From contig MPNO01000024.1 in assembly GCA_002239065.1 (NCBI GenBank), positions 1-57,625 of the forward strand: DNA of 57,625 nt. Reading direction: 5' to 3'. The position numbers and the translations under genes are program-made. Of the stretch, positions 40,408 to 49,407 are shown in pieces. Under the pieces are notes generated by a model. It was given only the letters and a program-made list of their open reading frames with translations. It had not been told where the DNA came from and ran no database searches. Each line of letters starts with the position of its first letter. Position 1 is the first letter of the stretch. This stretch comes from Defluviicoccus sp. bin129 (GTDB taxonomy: Bacteria; Pseudomonadota; Alphaproteobacteria; MPNO01).

Positions 40408-41979
40408 TCAATCGGGGATCCGCAGGCGCCCCTTGATCACCTTCCGGGTCGGGGTCAGCGGCATGTCGTCGACCAGGATCAGCCGCTCCGGCCATTTCAG
40501 CCGGGCGATCCCCTGGGCTTCGAGCCAGGCGGCGAGATCGCCGAGCCCGGGCGCCGCGCCGTCGCGGGGGATGGCGAAGCAGCACGCCCGCTCGCCCAGC
40601 ACCGGGTCCGGCATGGGGACGATCGCCGACTGGACGATATCCGGGTGGCGGTCGATCGCCTCCTCGACATCGGCCGGGTTGATCTTGACGCCGCCGCGGT
40701 TGATCAGGTCCTTCTCGCGCCCGGTGATCGACACCGCGCCGGTCGCGTCGATCACCGCGCGGTCGCCGGTGCGGTACCAGCCATCGGCGGTGAACGCGGC
40801 CGTGTTGGCCTCGTCGTTGCGGTGATAGCCGTCGAACACCGAGGCGCCGCGGATCTGCAACGCGCCCTCCTCGCCCGCCGGCAGCGGGGCGTCGTGGGCA
40901 TCGCACACCCGGGCCCGGTTTCCCGGGCTCGGCCGTCCGCAGCCCCATGCCGCCCGCTCGGCATCCTCCCAGGGCCGGGTGAACATGCCGCACTGGCACT
41001 CGGTCATCCCCCAGAGCTGGGCGATTCGGCCGCCCCCCAGCGCCGCCTGCGCCCGGCGATAGAAATCCGGCGCGGCCTTGGCGCCCGAGACCACGCAGTA
41101 GCGCACCGGGGCGAGCGTGTCGCCCGCGAGCAGCCCCGCTTCGAGGCAGGACGCGATATGCGCGGGCGCGGCGAAGATGTGGGTCGGTTCGAAGGCCTGT
41201 ACCGCCTCGACCAGGCCGGGGGGCGAGAACGCCGGCAGGAGCGCCGTCGCGCCGCCGCCATAGAGCGTGAGGTGGAACGAATAGAGCCCGAACAGATGGC
41301 TGTAGGGCGCGGCCGACAGCATGATCGACCCTGGGCCCATCTGCTTTTCGCTGCAATTGAGCCGGGCGTTGGCGAGGAACCGGCGATAGTCGGTCAGCAC
41401 CGCCTTCGGGCTCGACGACGTGCCGGAGGTGAACAGCATGACGTAGGCGTCGTCAGCGGCGGGCGGCGGCGGCAGCGCGGCGCCGGGGCGCGGCACGTCG
41501 TCGAAGGCGAGGGTGCCCCGGGGCGCCGCTCCGCCCACGGCGACCACATGGGCGAGCGAGGGGAGATCCGGCTTGAGCGCGGCGATGTCCGCCGCCGGGC
41601 GCCTGTCGCCCGCCGTCGCCGCGGCGAACACCAGCCGGGCGCCGGCATGGCGAACGATGTCGGCGGCTTCGCGCGGACCGTAGGGCATGTGGATGGTGCT
41701 GGTCATCGCGCCGAGGCGGGCGGCGGCGAGCAGCACGTAGAGGAACGCCGGCAGGTTGGGGAGCTGGACCGCGACCGCGTCGCCGCGGCCGATGCCGAGC
41801 GCGGCAAGCCCGCCGGCCAGAGCATCGACCCGCTCGGCGACGCCGCGCCAGTCGACGGCCTCCCCGGCGGCGAGAAGCGCCGGCGCATCGCCGCGATCCC
41901 GCACACAGCGCTCCAGCAGGCTGGTCAGCGTGTCGTCGGTCCAGAATTCGGACCCGGCAGCGGAGCTGTTCTGCGTCAT
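40408..41979 (-). CDS. Class I adenylate-forming acyl-CoA ligase
   Basis: The 523-residue protein has the complete adenylate-forming set: FTSGTSSSPKAVL as P-loop, YSHLFGLYSFHLT, WGMTECQ, WYRTGDRA, GREKDLINRGGVKINP, and the C-terminal lysine region TPTRKVIKGRL. It activates a carboxylic acid with ATP and CoA; a medium-chain or aromatic acid is likely. Start ATG 41979 (an in-frame TTG lies three codons earlier). It precedes the enoyl-CoA hydratase gene on the same strand, 15 bp apart. Confidence 0.92.
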   Translation of the reverse strand: MTQNSSAAGSEFWTDDTLTSLLERCVRDRGDAPALLAAGEAVDWRGVAERVDALAGGLAALGIGRGDAVAVQLPNLPAFLYVLLAAARLGAMTSTIHMPYGPREAADIVRHAGARLVFAAATAGDRRPAADIAALKPDLPSLAHVVAVGGAAPRGTLAFDDVPRPGAALPPPPAADDAYVMLFTSGTSSSPKAVLTDYRRFLANARLNCSEKQMGPGSIMLSAAPYSHLFGLYSFHLTLYGGGATALLPAFSPPGLVEAVQAFEPTHIFAAPAHIASCLEAGLLAGDTLAPVRYCVVSGAKAAPDFYRRAQAALGGGRIAQLWGMTECQCGMFTRPWEDAERAAWGCGRPSPGNRARVCDAHDAPLPAGEEGALQIRGASVFDGYHRNDEANTAAFTADGWYRTGDRAVIDATGAVSITGREKDLINRGGVKINPADVEEAIDRHPDIVQSAIVPMPDPVLGERACCFAIPRDGAAPGLGDLAAWLEAQGIARLKWPERLILVDDMPLTPTRKVIKGRLRIPD

Positions 41980-42000
41980 GTCGGGCAACCGGGGGAGTTA

Positions 42001-42076
42001 TGGCGACCCCAACGGGAGTCGAACCCGTGTCTTCAGCGTGAAAGGCTGATGTCCTAGGCCTCTAGACGATGGGGTC
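42001..42076 (-). tRNA. tRNA-Glu (anticodon TTC)
   Basis: The minus strand reads GACCCCA ... TGGGGTC as a perfect 7-bp acceptor stem with discriminator G and an encoded CCA. The anticodon loop CTTTCAC contains TTC, and the GGGTTCGACTCCC T arm is canonical. Length 76 nt. It separates the catabolic set from a housekeeping block. Confidence 0.96.
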
Positions 42077-42110
42077 GTGGCGCGATTGGTAGCCGCGGAG
42101 TCGGCGGAAA

Positions 42111-42830
42111 TCAACCGCTACCTCGCCCGGCGCGGCGCTCGTCCGGCGCTTGCGGGCGAGGCCGGCCGGTCTGCACCGGATCTTGCGGATCGTGGCCGTA
42201 GCGCCGACGCGCGATCAACCGGCGCTGGGCGACGGCCAGCTTGAGCGACCAGACGTAACCGATCCAGGCGGCGGCGATCGCGTAGGGTGGGCAGCCCACC
42301 AGCATCGCAAGCCCCCACCCGGCGACGACGACGTCGTAATAGACATTCGGCGACGAGGCCGCGCCCGGCAGGTAGTCGGTCGTCGCCTCGCCGGCGGTGT
42401 TGGCGTCCCAGAGCTGAAGGAAACCCGCATAGCCGGTGAGGTCGTCCCAGCGCCCGAGCAGCACCTGCCCGGTCACGTAGAACAGGTAATAGGCGGGCAG
42501 CACAGTGGCGAAGTTGGTCACCCAGGTCCATGCCATCGCGTGGATCACGTTGAAGTCCCAGCGCGGCGCGAAGCGCCGGAACGCGAACCAGTTGGCGAGC
42601 ACGAACATCATCTGGATGCCGACGGTCGGGGTCATCGCCCAGAACAGCCCGACCGCCACCCCGCGGGCGGTGTATTGCGGCGGGTGCCGGCTGCGCTTGA
42701 TGGGAACCACCAAGCGGTAGCGCAGCCAGCGCCCAAGCCGGACCAGGCCGTTCCGGCGCCGACAGGGCTGTGTTCCGGCCGCAGGCAAGCTCCGCCCCTT
42801 CGTCATCCCCTTCGGCCCGCGCGGCGGCAT
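42111..42830 (-). CDS. DUF2062 domain membrane protein
   Basis: A 239-residue protein whose central part has the DUF2062 hallmarks: ...PPQYTARGVAVGLFWAMTPTVGIQMMFVLANWFAFRRF and further hydrophobic helices in the WVTNFATVLPAYYLFYVTGQVLLG and GWGLAMLVGCPPYAIAAAWIGYVWSL stretches. Role is unknown in general, sometimes linked to envelope sugar metabolism. The start is uncertain: ATG 42830 and ATG 42806 both lead to the same domain. It follows recJ 13 bp downstream. Confidence 0.8.
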   Translation of the reverse strand: MPPRGPKGMTKGRSLPAAGTQPCRRRNGLVRLGRWLRYRLVVPIKRSRHPPQYTARGVAVGLFWAMTPTVGIQMMFVLANWFAFRRFAPRWDFNVIHAMAWTWVTNFATVLPAYYLFYVTGQVLLGRWDDLTGYAGFLQLWDANTAGEATTDYLPGAASSPNVYYDVVVAGWGLAMLVGCPPYAIAAAWIGYVWSLKLAVAQRRLIARRRYGHDPQDPVQTGRPRPQAPDERRAGRGSG

Positions 42831-42843
42831 TCCGGCCTTCGCA

Positions 42844-44646
42844 TCACAGCCTCGCCGCGTCCTCGATCGTCAGCTGGACCGCGTCCCGGCCCTGCCACCG
42901 ATCCGCCCCGAGGTGACCCGCCAAATGGAGCGGCGCGCCGCCGCTCCCCAGCAGGGCGTCGCCGAGGGCGGTGCCGACGGAGCGGAAGGCGATCCCCTTG
43001 AGCCGGGCTCCGCCTTCGGCGCCGACGAGGAAACAGCGGACATGATCCGATCCGACCACGTCGGCGCGGGCCACCCTGACCCGCGGCAGGGCGAAGCGCG
43101 GCCGCGGATTGCCGGAGCCGAAAGGTCCCACCGCTTCGAGCGCTTCGACGATCTTTGCGGTGGCGCCGGCCGGCGTCAAGGCGCCGTCTATCGCCAGCCC
43201 GACCGCCGGAATCCGGTGATCGAGCTGCCGCCCGACATGGTCGTCGAGGAACGCCTTGAGGTCGGCGATCCGATCCGTCGCCACGGTAAAGCCGGCCGCC
43301 ATCGGATGCCCGCCGCCGGCGACCAGGAGCCCCGCCTGGCGGGCCGCGATCACCGCCGAGCCGAGCGCCGCGCCCGGGATCGACCGGCCGGAGCCCTTGG
43401 CCAACGCGCCGTCCACGGCGAGCACGCAGGCGGGGCGGTTGAAGCGCTCGCGCAGCCGCGAGGCCACGATGCCGATGACGCCCGGATGCCAGCCCTCTTC
43501 GGCAACCAGGACCACCGGCTCGCGCGCGCTGTCGGCCGCCTCGTGCTGGGCGTCGGCGAGGTCTATCGCGCGTTCGAGAACAACCGCCTCGATCGCGCGC
43601 CGCTCCCGGTTGTAGCCGTCCAGCCTGGCGGCGATTTCCGCCGTCGCGGCCGGATCGTCGGTAGACAGCAGCCGCACCCCGAGCCCGGATTCGCCCACCC
43701 GTCCGCCGGCATTGACCCGGGGGCCGAGCACGAATCCGGCATGGTAGGCGCCGGGGCGCTCGTCGATCCCGGCGATGTCGGCGAGCGCGGCGATCCCCGG
43801 ATTGCCGCGCCTGGCCATGATCTTCAGCCCCTGGGCGACCAGCGCCCGGTTGACGCCGGTCAGCGGCACCACGTCGCAGATGGTTCCGAGCGCGACGAGG
43901 TCGAGCCAGGCCATCAGGTTCGGTTCGGGATGACCTTCGCCGTACCAGTGGGCTTCCCGCAGCGCGCGGTTGACCGCGACCGCGAACAGGAAGGCGACGC
44001 CGACGGCGGCGAGCTGGCGGCAATCGTTGTCCTCGTCGAGCCGGTTGGGGTTGACCACCGCGACGGCCTCGGGCAGCGCCGCCTCCGCGACATGGTGGTC
44101 GAGGACGATGACGTCGAGCCCGAGCGCGGCGGCCTCGGCCAGCGGCTGGTGCGCCGTGGTCCCGCAATCCACGGCGATCACCACCGAGACGCCCTCCGCC
44201 TGGAGCGCGCGAAGCCCGCCGGAGTTCGGGCCGTAGCCCTCCTTCATCCGGTCGGGGACGTAGACCGGGAGACGGTGGCCGATGGAGGCGAAGAAGCGCG
44301 AGAGCAGCGCCGCCGAGGTCGCGCCGTCGACGTCGTAATCGGCGAACACCCCGACGCGTTCGCCGTCATTGATCGCCCGGACGATCCGGTCGCAGGCCAG
44401 GTCCATGTCGCGCAGCGTGGACGGGTCGGGGAGAGCGCCGCGCAGGGTCGGGTTGAGGAACGCGTCGACCCGGTCGGTTTCGACGCCGCGCCCGGCGAGC
44501 ACGCGGGCGACGATTTCCGGCAGGCCGTTCGCCTCGGCGATAGCCAGCGCCTGGCGATCGTCGGCCGGGCGCGCATGCCAGCGCTTGCCGGTGACCGAGC
44601 GGTCGACGTCGAGGAAGGCGCGTTCGGCGGCGGGCGCCTCGGTCAT
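42844..44646 (-). CDS. recJ: Single-stranded-DNA-specific 5'-3' exonuclease RecJ
   Basis: The 600-residue enzyme has the DHH phosphoesterase motifs FADYDVDGATSAALL, DCGTTAHQPL, VLDHHVAE, and GPRVNAGGRVGE, followed by the DHHA1 segment GGHPMAAGFT (motif VI-like) and a C-terminal OB-type domain. It degrades 5' single-stranded ends in RecF recombination and mismatch repair. Order and orientation with glpX and hom (spacing 31 bp to glpX) is a familiar alphaproteobacterial arrangement. Confidence 0.96.
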   Translation of the reverse strand: MTEAPAAERAFLDVDRSVTGKRWHARPADDRQALAIAEANGLPEIVARVLAGRGVETDRVDAFLNPTLRGALPDPSTLRDMDLACDRIVRAINDGERVGVFADYDVDGATSAALLSRFFASIGHRLPVYVPDRMKEGYGPNSGGLRALQAEGVSVVIAVDCGTTAHQPLAEAAALGLDVIVLDHHVAEAALPEAVAVVNPNRLDEDNDCRQLAAVGVAFLFAVAVNRALREAHWYGEGHPEPNLMAWLDLVALGTICDVVPLTGVNRALVAQGLKIMARRGNPGIAALADIAGIDERPGAYHAGFVLGPRVNAGGRVGESGLGVRLLSTDDPAATAEIAARLDGYNRERRAIEAVVLERAIDLADAQHEAADSAREPVVLVAEEGWHPGVIGIVASRLRERFNRPACVLAVDGALAKGSGRSIPGAALGSAVIAARQAGLLVAGGGHPMAAGFTVATDRIADLKAFLDDHVGRQLDHRIPAVGLAIDGALTPAGATAKIVEALEAVGPFGSGNPRPRFALPRVRVARADVVGSDHVRCFLVGAEGGARLKGIAFRSVGTALGDALLGSGGAPLHLAGHLGADRWQGRDAVQLTIEDAARL

Positions 44647-44677
44647 CGGGTTCCCCGGTCGGGCCGCCGCACCCGGC

Positions 44678-45658
44678 CTAGCCGAGCCCGCCCTTGCGCT
44701 CCAGGTTGTGATGGGCCTCGACCAGCCGCACCGTCCCGGTCTTCGAGCGCATGACCATGGAATGGGTGTAGGCGCGTCCGGCCTCGCGCCTGACGCCGCG
44801 CAGCATGGTGCCGTTGGTCACCCCGGTGGCGGCGAACATCACGTCCCCGTTGGCGAGGTCCAGGAGCCCGTATTTGCGGTCGAGATCGGCAATCCCGCAA
44901 TTCGCCGCGCGGCCCCGCTCCTCGTCGTTGCGGAAGATCAGCCGGCCCTGCATCTGCCCGCCGATGCACCTCAGCGCGGCGGCCGCGAGCACGCCCTCCG
45001 GCGCGCCGCCGGACCCCAGATAGATGTCGACGCCGCTCTCCGGCTGCGAGGTCGCGATCACGCCCGACACGTCGCCGTCGGTGATCAGCATGATGCGGGC
45101 GCCCGCTTCGCGCACCCCGGCGATCAGCTCTTCGTGGCGCGGCCGGTCGAGGATGCAGGCGACGAGGTCGGAGACATACACCCCCTTGGCTTGGGCAAGG
45201 CTCTTGAGGTTGTCGCCCGGGCGCTCGTCGAGATCGACCACGCCGTCGGGCAACCCGCCGCCGACGGCGATCTTGTCCATGTAGACGTCGGGCGCGTTGA
45301 GAAACCCGTCCTCCTCGGCCATCGCCACCACGGCGAGCGCGTTGGTCAGCCCCTTGGCGGTGATCGTCGTGCCCTCGAGCGGGTCGAGCGCGATGTCGAT
45401 CTTGGGTCCGCCGCCGGCCCCCACCTTCTCGCCGATATAGAGCATCGGCGCCTCGTCGCGCTCTCCCTCGCCGATCACCACCGTGCCCTCGATGGCGAGG
45501 CTGTTGAGCGCGCCCCGCATCGCATCCACCGCGACCTGGTCGGCCGCCCGCTCGTCGCCGCGCCCCATCAGCCGCGATGCCGCGAGCGCCGCCGCCTCGG
45601 TGACCCTGACCACCTCGAGCGCAAGGTTGCGGTCCATCTTCGAGGCGGGCTCGGTCAT
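44678..45658 (-). CDS. glpX: Fructose-1,6-bisphosphatase class II GlpX
   Basis: The 326-residue enzyme contains DPLEGTTITAKG (lithium-sensitive phosphatase metal-site motif around 88-105), GEGERDEAPMLYIGE and LGSGGAPEGVLAAAAL, all typical of GlpX. It hydrolyses fructose 1,6-bisphosphate in gluconeogenesis and in the Calvin cycle of related bacteria. It is the next gene after hom, 20 bp apart, on the same strand. Confidence 0.95.
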   Translation of the reverse strand: MTEPASKMDRNLALEVVRVTEAAALAASRLMGRGDERAADQVAVDAMRGALNSLAIEGTVVIGEGERDEAPMLYIGEKVGAGGGPKIDIALDPLEGTTITAKGLTNALAVVAMAEEDGFLNAPDVYMDKIAVGGGLPDGVVDLDERPGDNLKSLAQAKGVYVSDLVACILDRPRHEELIAGVREAGARIMLITDGDVSGVIATSQPESGVDIYLGSGGAPEGVLAAAALRCIGGQMQGRLIFRNDEERGRAANCGIADLDRKYGLLDLANGDVMFAATGVTNGTMLRGVRREAGRAYTHSMVMRSKTGTVRLVEAHHNLERKGGLG

Positions 45659-45678
45659 GATTTCGCTCCCTTCGATCG

Positions 45679-46974
45679 TCAGCTTACCAGCGATTCGATG
45701 CGAATCATGTGCGGCGGCTCGACCACGCTGCCGATGCGCTCGATCCGGGCGAGCGCGCGCGACATGGCCGCTTCCCCGGTCTCGTGGGTGGTCAGCACCA
45801 CCGGCACCGGCCCGCCCGGCGCGCGGCCGCGCTGGATCATCGATTCCATCGAGATCTGCTCGTCGCGCAGCGCCGCGGCGACGTCCGCGATGACACCGGG
45901 CCGGTCGACCACCATGAGGCGCAGGTAGTAAGGGCCGACATGGCGGTCCATCGCCGCGGTCTCGGCCGGCAGGAGATCCACCGCCGGCGCGGCGAAGACC
46001 GGCAGGCGGAGGCCGCGGGCGAGATCGACGAGATCGGCGACCACCGCCGACGCGGTCGGGCCCGCCCCGGCGCCGCGCCCCTCATAGACCGTGGTGCCGA
46101 CGCTGTCGCCCTCCGCGACGACGGCGTTGAACACGCCCTCGACGCGGGCCAGCGGCGCGGTTTGCGGGATCATGCAGGCATGCACCCGTTGCTCGATGCC
46201 GTGCCCGGTGCGCCGGGCGATGCCGAGCAGCTTGATCCGGTAGCCGAGCTCGTCGGCGAAGACGATGTCGTCGGCCGAGACATGCCGGATGCCCTCGACA
46301 TGGACGCCGTCGAAATCGACCTCGGTGCCGAAGGCGAGCGCGGTGAGAATGGCGAGCTTGTGCGCCGCGTCGATGCCGTCGATGTCGAAATGCGGGTCGG
46401 CCTCGGCGTAGCCGAGCGCCTGCGCGTCGGCGAGCACCGCGTCGAACGGCCTGCCGGTCGTGCGCATTTCGGTGAGGATGTAGTTGCAGGTCCCGTTGAG
46501 GATGCCGTAGATGGCGGCGATCCGGTTGGCCGCGAGTCCCTCGCGCAGGGCCTTGACGATGGGAATGCCGCCGGCGACGGCCGCCTCGTAGCCCAGCGTC
46601 CGGCCCGACGCCTCGGCGCGCCGCGCGATGACGGTGCCGTGCTTGGCGAGCAGCGCCTTGTTGGCGGTCACCACGTCGCGGCCGGCATCGAGCGCCGCCT
46701 CGCAGGCCGCCCTGGCGATGCCGTCGGCGCCGCCGATCAATTCGACGAAGACGTCCGCCTCGGCCTCGCGCGCCATCGCCGCCGCGTCGTCGAACCAGGC
46801 GACGCCGCCGAGATCGATGCCGCGGTCGCGGTTCCGGTCGCGCGCCGAGACGGCGACCACCCGGATCGGCCGCCCGGCGCGCCCGGCCAGGGTCTCGGCC
46901 CGGTCCCCGAGCAGCGCGAAGACGCCCGCGCCGACCGTGCCGAGACCCGCTAGCGCGACCGCGAGCGGCGCCAT
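45679..46974 (-). CDS. hom: Homoserine dehydrogenase
   Basis: The 431-residue enzyme has the N-terminal NAD(P) loop GLGTVGAGV, the catalytic region with GIPIVKALREGLAANRI and GILNGTCNYIL, DGIDAAHKLAILTALAFG, and a C-terminal ACT domain (RLMVVDRPGVIADVAAALRDEQISMES) for threonine feedback. ATG 46974 overlaps the aminotransferase stop codon (TGATG). It makes homoserine for threonine, methionine and isoleucine. Confidence 0.96.
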   Translation of the reverse strand: MAPLAVALAGLGTVGAGVFALLGDRAETLAGRAGRPIRVVAVSARDRNRDRGIDLGGVAWFDDAAAMAREAEADVFVELIGGADGIARAACEAALDAGRDVVTANKALLAKHGTVIARRAEASGRTLGYEAAVAGGIPIVKALREGLAANRIAAIYGILNGTCNYILTEMRTTGRPFDAVLADAQALGYAEADPHFDIDGIDAAHKLAILTALAFGTEVDFDGVHVEGIRHVSADDIVFADELGYRIKLLGIARRTGHGIEQRVHACMIPQTAPLARVEGVFNAVVAEGDSVGTTVYEGRGAGAGPTASAVVADLVDLARGLRLPVFAAPAVDLLPAETAAMDRHVGPYYLRLMVVDRPGVIADVAAALRDEQISMESMIQRGRAPGGPVPVVLTTHETGEAAMSRALARIERIGSVVEPPHMIRIESLVS

Positions 46975-48209
46975 CAGCCCTGCGCCGCCTGCTTGGGCAT
47001 GGCGACCAGGCTGTCGGTGTCGGAAAGAAAGCGCCGCACGTTGCGCGCCGCCTGGCGGATCCGGTGCCGGTTCTCGACCAGCGCGATCCGCACATAGCCT
47101 TCGCCGTACTCGCCGAACCCGACGCCGGGCGAGACCGCGACCTTCGCCCGGTCGAGCAGCAGCTTGGAGAATTCGAGCGAGCCGATATTGGAGAAGCGCG
47201 GCGGGATCGGCGCCCAGGCGAACATGGTCGCGTCCGGCGGCGGTATCTCCCACCCGGCGGCGCCGAAGCTCTCGACCAGCACGTCGCGGCGCCGGCGGTA
47301 GAGCGCCCGGGTCTCCTCGATGCAGCCCTGCGGGCCGTTGAGCGCCGCCACGGCGGCGACCTGGACCGGGGTGAAGGCGCCGTAGTCGAGATAGGATTTT
47401 ACCCGCGCCAGCGCCTCGATCAGCTTGCGATTGCCGACCGCGAAGCCGATGCGCCAGCCCGGCATCGAGTAGGTCTTGCTGAGCGAGGTGAACTCCACCG
47501 CGATGTCGATCGCGCCGGGCACCTGCAGGATCGACGGCGGCGGGTTGTCGTCGAAATAGATCTCGGCATAGGCGAGGTCGGAGATGACGTAGATGCCCCG
47601 CGACCGGCAGAAATCGACCACCTCCTCGTAGAACCCGAGATCCACGACATGCGCGGTCGGGTTGGCCGGGAAGTTGAGAATCACCGCAAGCGGCTCGGGC
47701 ACGCTGTAGCGCGCCGCGCGCTCGATCTCCGCCAGGAAGTCGATGCCGGGGCCGACCGGGACGTGGCGCAGCGCGCCACCGGCGATGATGAAACCGTAGG
47801 CGTGGATGGGGTAGGACGGGTTGGGGACGATGACCACGTCGCCCGGGCTGGTGATCGCCATCGCCAGGTTGGCGAAGCCCTCCTTGGAGCCCAGCGTGGC
47901 GATGGCTTCGCGGTCGGGGTCGAGCGTCACCCCGAAGCGGCGTTCGTAATAGGCCGCGATGGCCCGCCTCAGCCCGCGGATGCCGCGCGAGTTGGAGTAG
48001 CGGTGGGTCTTCGGGTCCTGCACCGCCTCGACCAGCTTGGCGACGACATGCGGCGGGGAGGGCGCGTCCGGATTGCCCATGCCGAAATCGATGATGTCGT
48101 CGCCGGCCGCGCGCGCCGCCGCCTTCATCGCGTTCACCTCGGCGAACACGTAGGGCGGCAACCGCTTGATCCGGTAGAATTGCTGCTCGCTTTCGGGCAC
48201 TGCGCTCAT
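46974..48209 (-). CDS. Class I/II aminotransferase (LL-diaminopimelate or alanine aminotransferase type)
   Basis: The 411-residue PLP enzyme has IDFGMGNPDAPSPPHVV, YSNSRGIRGLRRAIAAYYERRFG, the PLP lysine in SLSKTYSMPGWRIGF, and a final RIALVENRHRIRQA. The length and the placement before hom fit the alanine/LL-diaminopimelate-like aminotransferases (AlaC/DapL type) found beside hom in many alphaproteobacteria. Whether the true substrate is alanine, aspartate or diaminopimelate cannot be decided. Translationally coupled to hom through TGATG. Confidence 0.9.
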   Translation of the reverse strand: MSAVPESEQQFYRIKRLPPYVFAEVNAMKAAARAAGDDIIDFGMGNPDAPSPPHVVAKLVEAVQDPKTHRYSNSRGIRGLRRAIAAYYERRFGVTLDPDREAIATLGSKEGFANLAMAITSPGDVVIVPNPSYPIHAYGFIIAGGALRHVPVGPGIDFLAEIERAARYSVPEPLAVILNFPANPTAHVVDLGFYEEVVDFCRSRGIYVISDLAYAEIYFDDNPPPSILQVPGAIDIAVEFTSLSKTYSMPGWRIGFAVGNRKLIEALARVKSYLDYGAFTPVQVAAVAALNGPQGCIEETRALYRRRRDVLVESFGAAGWEIPPPDATMFAWAPIPPRFSNIGSLEFSKLLLDRAKVAVSPGVGFGEYGEGYVRIALVENRHRIRQAARNVRRFLSDTDSLVAMPKQAAQG

Positions 48210-48404
48210 GGCTCGATCGGCTTTCCGACTCCCGTGCGATCCGGCCGCGGGGCCGAACCGTCATCGGCGGCGAAACTGCATGGTTTGGCTGGCTCTGACA
48301 ACCCGGCAGGGCGCCATCGGCCCGCCGAATCGCGCATCCTGCCGGTGCAGCGCCGTTCCGCGACGAATTGCCGCGGTTGCTCGCTGACCGCCCGCCGCAC
48401 CCGT

Positions 48405-48716
48405 CTAGCGCGCGCCCTCGGTCGAAGCCCGGGGCGGCGCGGTAAGCTGGTCGCTCTGGCGCGGGATCGGCTCGCCGGTATGGCGGGCGTTCTCGCGGTC
48501 GGCGATCAATCCGTCCGCCATCTTCTCGCGCAGCGCGTCCCAGTCCGGCGCGGACGCGCGGGCGGGCTCGACCGCCTGCGTTTCTTCGGCGCCTTTTTTC
48601 TCCGTCTCCGATGAAGAAAACCAGCCGGCGGGGTTCAGCGACTCGGCCGCACCGCAGGCGCCGAGCAGCACCGCCAGCGCGACCAACCCCGCAGCAACAA
48701 ACGGCGCTCTCTTCAC
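48405..48716 (-). CDS. Small lipoprotein of unknown function
   Basis: The 103-residue precursor has a lipobox LLGAC at residues 17-21 after a hydrophobic stretch (GLVALAVL) and GTG 48716 as start. The rest is charged and low in complexity (WFSSSETEKKGAEETQAVEP, then an amphipathic WDALREKMADGLIADRENARH region). An Asp or Glu +2 rule is not met (Gly at +2), so it would be sorted to the outer membrane. No recognised domain. Confidence 0.65.
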   Translation of the reverse strand: MKRAPFVAAGLVALAVLLGACGAAESLNPAGWFSSSETEKKGAEETQAVEPARASAPDWDALREKMADGLIADRENARHTGEPIPRQSDQLTAPPRASTEGAR

Positions 48717-48877
48717 TCTGAAATCCCGCCCGAAAGGCCGGTGCGCGCGCCCGGCGGTGAACCGGTCTCCATGATAGGGCCGGCCATGGCCGCGATCAAA
48801 CGGTGCGTCCAGGCTTGCATTTGGCGGTCTGTTTCAACACCGTGCCGCCGCGGGCTCGACGGGTCACGGGGGCGGCG

Positions 48878-49384
48878 GTGGAGAAGATCGACGGGGATGC
48901 GTTCCGCAGGCGCTTCGAGCGCCATCTGAGCTGGGTGCTGAGCGCCGGCAAGGGCGGCGAGCGGGGCGATTTCAGCGGGCTCGACCTCGATGGCGCGAAT
49001 TTGCACGGTTACACGCTGCACGGGGCGCTGTTCGCCGGTGCGAGCCTGCGCCGGGCGGAGCTCAGGCGCGCCGAGCTCCGTGGCGCCGATCTGGCCGGGG
49101 CCGATCTCGGCGGCGCGTTCCTGCACGATGCGGTGCTGACGGATGCGTGCCTGCGCGGCGCGCGGCTCGCCCATGCGGAGCTGGTGCGGGCCGATCTCGC
49201 GGGCGCCGATCTTTCGGGCGCCGATCTCGCGGGGGCCGATCTCCTCCACGCCGTGCTCGACGGCGCCGTGCTCGACGGCGCCGAGCTGACGACCGTGCTC
49301 AGCCTCAAGCCCGGGCAGCTCGTCAAGGCGCGTCTGACCCCGCGGACCCGGCTGCCGGAGGGCTTGACGGATCTGTTAGCCTGA
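48878..49384 (+). CDS. Pentapeptide-repeat protein
   Basis: The 168-residue product is, after an N-terminal helical region (VEKIDGDAFRRRFERHL), almost wholly A(D/N/E)LXX repeats: about 21 units from DFSGLDLDGANL to LDGAELTT, which build a right-handed quadrilateral beta-helix. A GTG at 48878 is preferred as start, as the next upstream in-frame start (GTG 48803) adds 25 residues without repeats. Some such proteins mimic DNA and protect gyrase (Qnr/MfpA), but this one has no loops typical of Qnr and no resistance can be predicted. Divergent from the lipoprotein gene. Confidence 0.8.
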   Translation: MEKIDGDAFRRRFERHLSWVLSAGKGGERGDFSGLDLDGANLHGYTLHGALFAGASLRRAELRRAELRGADLAGADLGGAFLHDAVLTDACLRGARLAHAELVRADLAGADLSGADLAGADLLHAVLDGAVLDGAELTTVLSLKPGQLVKARLTPRTRLPEGLTDLLA

Positions 49385-49407
49385 AAGGTTGCGCCGTCTC
49401 TCCGCGA

